Assembly: GCA_022605955.1 (NCBI GenBank)
Contig: JAKCOZ010000003.1
Span: forward strand, 62,273,439-62,337,438
Length of the DNA: 64,000 nt
Direction: 5' to 3'
Origin: Rallus limicola
Taxonomy: Eukaryota; Chordata; Aves; Gruiformes; Rallidae
Below the pieces are notes generated by a model, which was not told where the DNA came from, ran no database searches, and saw only the letters and a list, made by a program, of their open reading frames with translations. Each line of letters begins with the position of its first letter. Position 1 is the stretch's first letter. This document shows, one piece after another, positions 1 to 10,860 of this stretch. The position numbers were made by a program, and so were the translations under genes.

Positions 1-215
1 AAACCCCACAGCAGTGCCACAAGGGATATATTGGCAAAGATGTGTTTTCCCATGCCAGTTCCCCGTACCAGGTCATTCTAACCTGGTGGAGCCCTGGACT
101 TTAATGCTCTTGTAAATGTTCTGTAAAAGTTTATGGACCTTTGTGTTTTAACATGTTCTGTTGGTTGAGTTTCTATTGTTCTCATTAATAAATGTGTATT
201 TGCACTACTTGCTGT
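1..215 (+). other. Candidate 3' UTR end with polyadenylation signal
   Basis: An AATAAA hexamer at 187-192 is followed within about 30 bases by a T/G-rich stretch, the usual arrangement of a vertebrate poly(A) site. The preceding 180 bases are moderately T-rich with no long reading frame, which fits the tail of a 3' UTR cut by the window edge. The parent gene cannot be named from the sequence. It would be transcribed in the same direction as the FAM219A exon at 32.7 kb. In human, CNTFR and ENHO lie on the 5' side of FAM219A in the same orientation, so either is a testable guess only. A chance AATAAA in AT-rich DNA is the alternative. Confidence 0.35.
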
Positions 216-3200
216 TTGGTAAAGCTTTTACTGCTAGATACTCAGCTGTTCTAACACAGTTGTTTTCTCTCACCATAGAAGATGTCTGCTTAGGAACTCA
301 CACTGAAAAGAAGAAACTTTCCTGCTAGAACCAACTCCCCATGGTCTAACAGTCATTTTATTATACACTGTCTTCATTCAATATCTTAAGTCGTAATCTT
401 GAGACACAGTTCCATCTGACCTGGCTTCCTGCAGAGCTGGAAGGATAGAGTGGATTTTCTGGGGAGCCCGAGTCCTGTAAATCCTTCTGTTAGCATCACC
501 ACAGACCCAATACCATGTGCTGTGTCGAACTGGGGGGAAAGGGCATAGGCAAGGTATGCTCTTCCAAGAGGCCTCCCACCTCTCTAACCTTTAGTGAGTC
601 AACCGCTTCTCCACCAATGCTTTATTATTCAAAGGCAGGTGCACTTGAGGAGGTGAGGTCTTTCTAGGTTTTGTTCTTTGTAAGACTGAAAAACTTAAGT
701 GGTTTGGGTACAAATATGGAAAATAATTGGGCATAAAGAGCTTTTAGAGCCTTTCTAAACTAGAAAGGAGGTAATTGACTTCCTAAAGCTTCAACCAAAG
801 AGTGGTCTTGACTTGTCAGTGTTGTTGTTCTGCACTTGCTAACTGGGTTAGCTCTCACCTGCCCTAGTAGGAAGATGCTCGTTTTATAAGAGCAGCTCAG
901 TCCAGAGCTGTATGGTCATGTAAGATCATCATGCTGCTTCATGCAGCACCACTCGTCATAGAAGTGGTGCAGGCCAAATCATGTAATCTCTGACACCAGC
1001 AGTTCTCTGTTGGACAGAGTATGTTTCCAAGTTCTTAAAAGCATTCAGCTCAGGTGAGGGAAGGGATGCTGCCACAGGATTACACTGCATGGAGCTCACC
1101 GGGTAAATGTTCCTAGAGAACTTAAGAACTTTGATCTGGGCCACTGAACTGCTAGCTGAATTCTGCAATGATATTTTTAGCACTGGTTTCCAAATGTGGA
1201 GCTATGGGTCAGTTTTTGTGCAGGACCAGAATACTGTGTCAGCTGACCCTTAAATGCTTGAGTGAGTTTGGAAGAAGCAATCTGTGTCTAGTGACTAATT
1301 AGAAATTATAAACTTGCATTTTTACAGCTTTCGAGGAAGTAGAAAAGGGTTCAAATACAGAGGCAGTATGTTGTTATATGCATCATGTGGCAGGGGGAAA
1401 AGAAAGTTGACCTTTGGAAACATCTCCCTGGTTTTGAGGCATGTGCACAGAAGCCCACTGTTTCAACCTTTAAATATTCAACTCTAGAAGTAAATGCTGT
1501 TATGTATTTTATTATCTGGTATAAAATGCAGAACACCCAGAATGCCATTTGTTTGCCCCACTTCTTAGTTGTGCTAAGTGCTGCTTCAAAGCACCTCTGT
1601 GGTAAACAAATGACAGCATGTTTTCAGCAGCACATGGAAATATGAAGGAATGTCATGAGATAATCACTGAAGCACACATCCTGCCTTTGTAACAGTGTGC
1701 TTGTGGAAGGATGGGAGGCTTGTAGGACAGTGTGTCTGTCCATTTACCCCTGACATATGTTTTTGTTGGCTCATACAGGATAATTCTAAAGCTCTTTTCC
1801 AAAGATAATTATGATGCTGTATTTTAGGTTCACTGAAAAACAGCAGTAGAGTAGAAAAGACCCTAACAAGTGCCTGTTAGAAGGACAGACAGAATTCAGG
1901 CAGGCTGGGGTCTCTGTGTGGCAGTTGTGCAGCCCAGCTTTAGCACGTTTCTGGCTCTCTCTAATGAGGTGAAGCTTTCTGCTTCCTGTGAGTGTTGACC
2001 AAGGGGGATGCTGCAGTGAACTGGGGAGAGGATGATTAAAGGGCAAAATGAACAAATCTTTGTGTAACCAAGATTAATTAGTTTTCATGGTCAGGAACAG
2101 GGTGTTACTTTTTTAGAAGGAAATCAGAAGAGTTGATTTTTAGAGGAAAAAAAACCAAAACACTGGCTGTGGATCAGTGTAATCTAGCAACCAGCAGGTA
2201 AGGTACAAAGGATGTTAACGATGGATGAACTCTGAGTATATAATAGCACATTGCATGGGGTCATCACTGTATGAAATGATTCAGACAGTCCTCTCTGAGC
2301 ATCATGTTTTGTTAACTTTCATCTTAGTTTTGAGGTTGTAAGCTTATTCTTTCTACTGTGTGCTTTGGCTTCTAGGTTTCTGATTGTCTGATGCATCTAC
2401 TGTTGTCCCCAGTAGCCCAATGTTCCTCTGTATATTGGTTGGATTTTTTTCCTGTTTAAATGATAGGTTGTGATTATTTTTTTTTCAGGCAGAAGATGGA
2501 AAAAAAAAACCCACCTAAACAACAGATTAAACTGCTTTGTGAAAGCCTCATTTACAATAATACTAGCTTTTCTCTCCCACACAGACTTAGAATGAATGGA
2601 TGATGTCTTTGGGAGAAGAACCATATTGGAGAAAGATGCACTGGTGTTTCAGACCCTTTAAATGAATTAGCCATCACATCACTTTAGTATAGCCACTGAA
2701 GTCCTATTTTCATTAGCAGCTTTCCTTCATTCATTTACAGATTAATTTCAAAATCTAAGTAAAAATAATTCACTCCTCTCTGCAACTCCAGTGTTCTGGG
2801 GCAATGACTGTGCCTTTGCTTGAAATGATCTGTCACCCAATTTTGCTAGCATGTGCACATCCCATGGGAAAGGGGTGCCTTGGCAGCCTGGCTTTGACAG
2901 CAGTCCCTACTCAGGATCCTCACCTGGCACAGGGAGGGAGGGGTGACACTAGCATCCTACCAGTCAGATTCAGTGCAAACCATCTGCTTCTCACAGCAGT
3001 GCTGGGTAATGATCTCAGCGTGTTTCACACCCTGGGAACTCTCTGCAAACACATTCTCATATGGTGGATAACAAGAAAGTCCTAAACATTTCCAGCCCTG
3101 CAGAGTGGCTGTGAAAGCAAGAGCTGAAGCAGGGATGGGTCAGATGCGGGCGGTCAGCAGGGATGGTGATGCTGTGGACTGAAAAGAGTCGGTCCACCAC

Positions 3201-4585
3201 ACATGGCACTGATCAATTGAGTGCAGGCATGCTGAGCTTCGCCTGCTTAGGCACTTCTGCAGGGACTGCACAGTGCTTGTCCCCGTGGAGACAAGCTGTT
3301 CTCTCTGCACAGCCGAGGGCACCTCTCCCAGCCACCTCCTGGCTGCAGCTCTAGAGAACTTGGGGCTTTTTTGAGCCACTAATGGCATGTTTCATTCAAA
3401 CAGGGAAAAAGGGTCTTGGTGGATGTGGCTTTCTACACGTTATCTTAGATTTCAGAGCTCTTTCTGTAATGCTGCAGTACAGAGGAGGCTCATTCTGTTC
3501 AGATGGAGCTATCAGATGTACATTGTGATCTGTAAACACTTGTTTTCTTGGGGTCCTTCTTGCTAGCTGCACGTAGCCAGAGTGGAGCAGCATCCCCCAA
3601 GCTGCCTGTATGGATGGTGGGAAAGGGATGGGAGAGTTTGGGGTACTTGAGACAATGGGGCAGGATCATTCTTCCAGAAACCTTCTTCCCTCTCCTCCAA
3701 GATTGCACACTTGTCCAGCCTTCAAAAAAAGGGCACAAGCCTCCTGAAACTCGGGCACACATTTTCCCTGTGGCAGAGTGCTGGATAGGTGGAGTAGAAC
3801 AGGAGTTCTGGAACTGATAGAGACCTCAAGAAACGTGCACCAGATATCTGAGCTGGGACAAAAGACTAGGGAAGAGGCATTGCATTGTCTGCCATAGCTG
3901 CTGCTGGAACTAAAAGATGTCAGGGTTCCTGCTAGGAGTGGTCCTGCTCTCTAGTATGGTGAAGCCTCTTTTAGTCAGCACCAGCAGAAAAAAAGGTATC
4001 TGAGTTGGATCTTCCAGTTTGTTTCATTGCTGGAATGGAAGTGTGTTGTATCTTTGAAGCCATGTTGTTCAGGTGGTGAACAAGAGAGATTTTTCCATTG
4101 TTTATTCCTGTCCCATTTTTATCTGTTGTTTTCAATAATTGATAATAGCAATTTCAGTAACCAGTAATCAGGCTGCTCAAAAACCAGCAGAGAACACCAG
4201 AGTTAGTTCTGTTAACATTTACTGCTCACAATCCTTTTCTGCACCCAAACAGAAGTACCCAGAACACCTGTTCTTCCTCTGCTGCTGGTGGCTAGAGGGC
4301 AAGCAGCTGTTGAAGTCATGTCCCCTCTGCAGAGAGAGGATGGCGTTGCATTGCCTGACATGTGGAAGCAGAAGGATCAGGGCTTCGCTAATTTCACATG
4401 GAAAATTAGTTTTTCTGACAGGCGTGGTCATGTGCCTGTCAGGGACTGTGTCTTAGGCTGCTGTGTCTTTTTGTATTGGCCTCTGTAAGTGACTGCTAAT
4501 AAAATGTACAATATAAACCAGGGTACTGAGGTGAAAAGCTTGTCGTCCTTCATCAGTAGCTTACAACATTGAGGCACTGGAGTTA
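216..4585. other. Non-coding stretch, nothing recognised
   Basis: The only reading frames are short ones on both strands, without codon bias or splice-bounded structure. No repeat of a known avian family was recognised. Another AATAAA occurs just upstream of the CR1 insertion (4499-4504) but has no supporting context. Confidence 0.6.
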
Positions 4586-4767
4586 ATCATAGAATGGTCT
4601 GGGTTGGAAGGCACCCCAGGGATCACAGAGTTCCAACCCCCTGCCACAGGTCCCTCCGCAGTCTTCTCTAGGCTGGACAAGTCCAGCTCCCTCAGCCTCT
4701 CTTCGTAGGGGAGGTGCTCTAGCCCTCTAATCATCTCCTTGGCCTCCTCTGAACCCTCTCCAACAGT
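4586..4767 (-). mobile_element. CR1 retrotransposon fragment with internal deletion
   Basis: The + strand begins with the reverse complement of a CR1 3' end (TCATAGAATGG then GGTTGGAAGG) and a tract ending CCAACCCCCTGCCACAGG. It then jumps straight to a more 5' CR1 segment (CTTCTCTAGGCTGGACAAG to CTCTGAACCCTCTCCAACAG). Compared with the copy at 47817-48412, which has the same end sequence, about 295 bases are missing between the two parts. The element is therefore a dead, 5'-truncated copy that later lost its middle or was copied from a deleted source. Confidence 0.9.
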
Positions 4768-5460
4768 TAATTTTACAAAAGGAATTTGTAACTTGACAAG
4801 TCAACTTTTTAAAATTTAATTGCTCTCCCATATTTATAATCAGTTGGAGCCACTGACCCTTAAATGAATCAAAACCTGCAAATCACTATCTTGGATAGTT
4901 AACACCTTGACACAGTTTTCAAAACCAGTTATCTAAGATAAATACACCTTCAGCAGGTTAGATAATTCCTGCAGAAACTTGCTGTATGTAAGCTGACACA
5001 GATACAAAAGGACAAGGAGTGAAATGTATAAAAGGTAAATCTGCTGGCTGCCTTCTATCCTGGCACCTCCCATGCAGTGTTTCAGGCTATTTTCTGATTG
5101 GCAAGTTGAGTGTACTGGTCCTAAAAATGTTAATAAGCCTTTTGTAAATGAGTTTTAACTTGTTAATTAAGAATTTCTAGCTGTGGTTATGACCTGCGGG
5201 GAAATGTTTAATTGGGTGTTTTCCCTAGCTGGTTAAATGTCTTCTTACTAGAAGAGTGTATGCTTACAGGATTTGGAAACCACAGACCTAGCATTAGACA
5301 GGATTCCTGTGCTTACCACTGCCTTACAGATTCTTCACAGCTGACCTCTGCAAGGCTCCTCTTCAGTGCAATGGAGCAAGCACTCATCTACCTCAGTTTC
5401 CTTCCCTCTCCAAGTGAATGCCAGGAGTGAGACCAGCAGGAAACTACTTTTCTCTGATGG
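4768..5460. other. Non-coding AT-rich stretch
   Basis: A- and T-rich spacer between two CR1 fragments. No gene, splice-bounded exon or repeat was recognised. Confidence 0.6.
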
Positions 5461-5632
5461 AGGATGTGCACAGGTTTCCCCCAAAGATGGAATCTTCATC
5501 CCCAGGGACATTCAAAAGCTGTCTGCTCATGGTCCTGGGTGTCCAGCTGTAGGTGTCCTTTCTTGCTGGTTAGAGCGCTGGACTAGATGAGCTCCAGAGG
5601 TCCCTACAGACTGCCACCAGCCTGTGATTCTC
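5461..5632 (+). mobile_element. Old CR1 3'-end fragment
   Basis: The sequence follows the last roughly 170 bases of a CR1 element in sense orientation: a degraded form of the terminal coding segment, then GCTGGACTAGATGAGCTCCA, GAGGTCCCTACAGAC and a final CTGTGATTCT. Many substitutions against the consensus and the lack of clear terminal octamers point to an old insertion. The left boundary is approximate. Confidence 0.75.
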
Positions 5633-8600
5633 CTTAGCCAGGTAAAGAGGGAGGGAAGAAACCCTCACAGTCAGAGTTAAACACACTGTGAGCCAGCAGC
5701 TGGCAGAGGTGAAACAGGCCAGAGAGGAGGAGCTGGGGGGAGCATCTGCAGCCACCAACCTGTATTTGGAAAAAGGATGGGCAAGGCAAGAAATGTGATG
5801 CGTGATGTTCCCAAAGAAGATGAGGGTGACTAGAGGTTGTGCATGGAACCAGAACATAGTCCTAGGTCTGCTGTCGAATGAGAATGCCTCCCTGTAACCT
5901 GGACTGGCTTTCTACCATCCAAACAATGTTCCCCCACTGTCTACTAGAAAGGCCTCTGAAATACTGGGTGCTGAGTTAAATTCTGCTTGTTTGTTTGTAG
6001 TTAAGTACCCAGAAAACTTGGGAGCTCATTCAGTGCTTCTTTTACAGTGACCCCTGTTTTCTGGAGACAGCAATATGCCTGGGGGATGTGGGGCAGAAGG
6101 AGGAAAGGCGCTGCATGGGCCGGGTCAATGCCGTCACTCTCAGTTAGCTGGTACAGGCCTTTCCTGCTCAGGTGGAGGGCACCTCCATACCTTATGTAGT
6201 CATGCTTTCTGCAGCATGTAAGAAGACCACAAGTATTTTTATAGAAGTAATTTAGAACCTTTGTCCAATTACATTCTGATGACAGTGATTTGTTACCGTG
6301 CTGCAGCTTCCTTTTTAAATGCTTGGCTCTGAGGCTTCAATTTGTGTTTCACAGCAAGTTGCAGACAAAATCTGGAAGTCCGGTCAGGTCTGTGTACAGC
6401 TGTTACTGAGTTTAATAAGAACTGTGTATCAGCAACAAATGGAACCTCATTTGTCTTCGTCTTATACATAAAATCCTTCACTGCTAAAATAATCTTAGAA
6501 AATTTGGGGTGAATCACTGGTTGAAACTAACAGTCTTGTGCCGGTGGCCGTCTGGAACTGCTCATGGCAGCATAGCTATGAAGGGTGAAGAAGCCCTCCA
6601 TTCTCCTGTAAATCTCCTCAAGAAGAGTGTTTCTTTTGAGAGAGCAGCTCCATGGTGGTTACCCCTGTTGCAAACCACTGCACTGATTCAGATGCATTGA
6701 GATGAGCAGGCAGTGTGAAGAAGCGGATAGAAAATAACCGAGGACTGTGTGTGCAAGAAAACCTTTAAAGCAAGTGCTGGTGGAAGAGTGAACAATATTC
6801 TGCTTATTAATGCAGATTGGAATTTCCTGCTAGCTGAGAATAATGTAAAGGTCACTCGCCAGCTGCAAGCAAACAGCATGTGGTCGATTCCAAAATTAGT
6901 TAATCTCTAGCATTTCCATTTCTCTTCCCATCATTTCTTGTTCTTTACCTTAGGCCTGGGAATCCTATTAAAGATACCACAGGCTTGAAAGAAAATTAAT
7001 TCTTTCCTTTTTTTCCTTTTTTTTCCCCTCTGTAAACTACTGTAAACTGCTGCAGTTGAGATAACTAGGTGTCTGTTGCCTATCATTATGGCCAGGGTAT
7101 TATTATGGTCCTAAAACACTTTTCTGTAGGCTCAGTGGCATAATTTTAACTCTCAAATGGTGTAGTTATCCTTTCCTCCCATTTGGCTGGAGTCTGCTAG
7201 CGGAACCATGTTATCTGCAACCATTTTAAACTGACTTTTAAAAAGTCTTTTATCTCTTGAGCTCAGAGATAAGCTCAGGGAAAACCTGAATAATGGCCTC
7301 AGAAAACCCTTTTTTTGCTGATGAGCCAGGAGCCACTGGTGTGATGATGCAGCACGGTGGATTGTGTGGAGGTGGGAAAATTGTCAGAGCCTTGGATGGA
7401 AAGGAGGACAACAGCACTGCAGGCATAAAACTGTTCCTGTGTTAGCTGATGTGCAAGGCACTGCCAACTACTGAAGAAAAGAACTCCAGAGAGCACCTGC
7501 TTCTGCTTTAGGTGATTCTGTAGAAAGGTTTTATACACTGACAGGTGTATAAAGTTAATGAGTTCAGAGCGGAGATACCTATCTTGGCAAATGTGGTTGA
7601 TCCTTTCCCTGCAGAGGTGATTTGTACAGCAGGGAGGTGGTGAACCTTAACAAAGACCATGGCCAGTCAGTAACAGGAGGAACTTGCCACATTCAAGTCA
7701 GTTTAAACACTGAGAGCCAACTGTATAATGAACCAAATCCTCCTCTCAGCATCTCCCCTCTAGAATTCTGCAAGGCAGTCTGATAGACATCGAAGGTAGT
7801 GAATGGATGGCCACCCAGTTCCTGTTTTGTGTATGAATATTGTGCATCTGTGCCTAAGGTGAGATCCAGGCACTCTGGTCTGTAGGTGGATCTCACTGGT
7901 GCAGCAGATGGGAACAAAGCAAGGCATGTCAGACATTGTCATGCAGCTAGACATATTATACTAAAAAAGTATTTTATAATAAATAAAAGTAACATTTTAA
8001 AAAACCCTTGTTGAGAGAATGTGATCTGGAATGCTGCAGACATGGACAGTGCAGGAGGGAGAGCTGGCAACACTGCCCCGTGCAAAAGCCCTGGACATCT
8101 TTGCTTTTTCTTCAGCCTGTCCACTGGCTGTGACCTGTTTAGTGGAACAGGCAGTAATAAATTTGATGGCTTCCCTGATGATCCCCTTGCTTATGTTGAA
8201 ACTTGTAAAACTTCAATTTTAATCTCATGTTAAATAGTCCTGATCAACAGAGTCACAGAATTTATCAAATCGTCTAATTCCTAGCTTGCTTCCTTAGACT
8301 AGACCTAATGTTTCCTCAGGTTGCAAAGTCAGAATTTTCCTGTCTTCACTGTAATAAATGTAAATACACTTTTAGGATTCAGGATTTCTCATTCTTCGGA
8401 CATAAGAGCCAAGATAGCTAGCTCCTGTCATCTCTTCAGTATTCTGAGTGTTTGAACAGATCACCTGGCTAGGCAGCCTAATGGGAATTTAAGTAAGAAG
8501 TTATTAAATACAAACACACCTTTTGAATGTTGATTGTATAGATATGTTCATGTTCTTATACATGGAAAGAAGAGAACTTAATCTTAGATGTTACACACTC

Positions 8601-9079
8601 TTCCTAATTGTGTTTTGACAGTGATGAGGGTGCTTAACAAGGCAGTGGGGGCTGCAGGAGAATGCTGTTACAGTAATGTAAAGATCAAGCAATGCCATTT
8701 GTAAAAAAAAAAAAGTTTTTTCTTGAGATTTCCTTGGTGGACTGTGAGCTGAGTGTGCTCTGCAATCTTGGGTTGCATCTTCAGCGTGGAAATATCTGTA
8801 TTAATTAAAGCTACAAACCCAGAAAAAATCCCCAGCCATCAGCAATGTCTCTCTCTGTCCACTTACACAGAACCTGAAAAATAGCAGCAAAAGGGAAGGA
8901 CCCCCCCAGGGCATGTCCTTATGCTCAGTGACCTTCTGTGCAGCCTGACCAGGGTGACCCGTGTGCTGCTGGCATTCAGAGCTGTGCTGCTGTCTGTGTG
9001 CGGCTGGCTGGCAGCTGCCTGTACACGGGGTGGACAGGAGGATGTAGTTTGGTTCAGCTCATAGTGGATGGAGCCGGAG
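5633..9079. other. Non-coding stretch with low-complexity tracts
   Basis: No gene recognised. It holds an uninterrupted-pyrimidine patch at about 7001-7030 and a run of twelve A at 8703-8714. These are ordinary intronic low-complexity tracts. Confidence 0.6.
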
Positions 9080-9803
9080 GATTTGTACTGGGACATAACC
9101 TCCTGCAGTGCTACAGGCTTGGGAAGAGTGGCTAGAAAGCTGCCTGTCGGAGGACCTGGGGGTGTTGTGTGACTGCAGGCTGAATGTGAGGCAGCAGTGT
9201 GGCCAAGAAAGCCAATGGCATCCTGGCTTGTGTCAGAAATAGTGTGGCCAGTAGGTCTGGGGAGGTGATTGTGCCCCTGTACTCAGCACTGGTGAGGCTG
9301 CACCCCGGGTGCTGTGTCCAGTTCTGGGCTGCTCCCCATAAGAAGGACATTGAGGTGCTGGAACGAGTCCAGAGAAGGGCAACCAGGCTGGGGAAGGGGC
9401 TGGAGGGCAAATCCTATGAGGAGAGGCAGAGGGAGCTGGGGGGTGTTTAGCCTGGAGAAGAAGAGGCTGAGGGGAGACCTTATCACCACCTACAATTACC
9501 TGACAGGAGGTTGTAGAGTGGCTGGTGTTGATCTCTTCATCAAAGTGACAGGTGACAGGACGAGGGGGAATGGCCTCAAGCTGTTCCAGGACAGGTTCAG
9601 ATTAGACATTAGGAAAAAGTTCTTCACCAAAAGGGTTATTAGGCATTGGAACAAGCTGCCCAGAGATGGGGTTCAGTCACCACCCCTGGGTGTATTTAAA
9701 AGATGGGTAGATGAGGTGCTGAGAGATTCAGTTCAGTAGAGGACAGGTATGGTTGGACTCGATGATCTCAAAGGTCTTTTCCAACCTAGTGGCTCTGTGA
9801 TTC
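9080..9803 (+). mobile_element. CR1 retrotransposon, 5'-truncated, about 0.72 kb
   Basis: A sense-strand CR1 copy covering the end of the reverse-transcriptase ORF and the short 3' UTR. Recognisable landmarks run in order: a GGGACATAACCTCCTGCAGT segment, the stretch coding SVASRSGEV, the [10 protein letters not shown] region, [11 protein letters not shown], and the terminal GGTTGGACTCGATGATCT with a final CTCTGTGATTC. It is related to the antisense copy at 57395-58530, which covers the same coding region. The left edge is where similarity to CR1 becomes visible and may lie slightly further left. Confidence 0.92.
9199..9739 (+). pseudogene. CR1 ORF2 C-terminal fragment, frameshifted
   Basis: Remnant of the C-terminal part of the CR1 ORF2 polyprotein (endonuclease plus reverse transcriptase in full-length elements). 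Only the region beyond the polymerase palm is present. The first frame (9199-9450) reads [20 protein letters not shown] through [20 protein letters not shown]. The open sequence then continues in a different frame (9314-9739) with [36 protein letters not shown] and [10 protein letters not shown] frameshift near 9440 separates the two halves, and another break lies just before 9199. It has no start of its own and cannot make a working protein. Confidence 0.9.
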
Positions 9804-10829
9804 AGCAGCCACACAGAACTTCTCAGAAGAGGTGGTATTCGATCCTGTCTAGCTCTGCTTGCTTTTTTTAGTAGATCCCTTACCTCCTTTTGATGACTGT
9901 TTACAGGTTATTTGTGACACGTGGCCTTAAGGAGGGTTTATCTGTGTCACCCATGTCATTCGGGATGCTTTTGATGCAACATCCAAACTGTGCTGGCAAG
10001 GGAAGAGGGGGAGTGAGTCTTCAGAAGAGTTGACCTGTGGTGCTTGCTTGAATATTCTGCAATGTCAGTCATAGCTGTGTACATTTTAAAGAAAACAGAC
10101 CGTGCATTGATACAGAGCAGGAATTACAGCAATCAGAAATGCTTGCTGCTCAGTACTGCTACTTAACATCCAGTTTAGGGGCAACAGTAGAAAACAGTTC
10201 AGTCTTAAATTCCGTAAAGTTAAAGAAAACTCATCTTTTCATTCAACCACCAACTTATGACCCTCCCACTAATTTTGGAGCAACTGACTCTGGACCTTTT
10301 AAATTCAAGCTTCTGTTTTCTGTGTCTTCCTTAGTGTGGGCTTCATAGTCTTCCACAAAGAGGCAAATTACAGAGTCATGATGACATGATAGAAAACCTT
10401 TCACATTTGAACTGCCAGTTCTAGTCCAGCAAACACAATAACCAAGAGCCACTACAGAGCTATTTGGACAGAAAACCACAGATTTTCATGAAGACCAAGT
10501 TTTACTATAACAGAGCCTCTATAAAAATGATTTATGAATCACAGCCTGTACTAATCTGACTCTTGGTCTCACCAAACGAGCTGCAAAGGAAAGCAGTGTT
10601 GGCCATCCCCCTGGGATGGTGACCTTGCTGTTCCTTACTAACAATAGATCTGTTTTCAGATGTTAATGTTTAACTTGCAGGGACTGCATGGTGCTGGATG
10701 GTGGCCTGCCCTGCCTCCAGCACTATTAGTCACTTTCCCTGGAGAGGGTGGGTTGCTGCCCGCTGCGCCAAAGGGTCTGGAGAGTTAGGATTAACTGGGG
10801 CTGTGGAGCAGTTGGAGGAGCATCTCTAG

Positions 10830-10860
10830 CAGGTAGTAGTGGCCAGGTAGTAGTGGCCAG
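10830..10860. repeat. Short tandem duplication, 14-bp unit
   Basis: The unit CAGGTAGTAGTGGC is present twice in direct succession, followed by a partial third copy (CAGG). Confidence 0.85.

Noticed and set aside
8250..8275. AGTCACAGAATTTATC resembles a CR1 tail
   Set aside because: No GGTTGGAAGG or CCAACC landmark follows within the expected distance.
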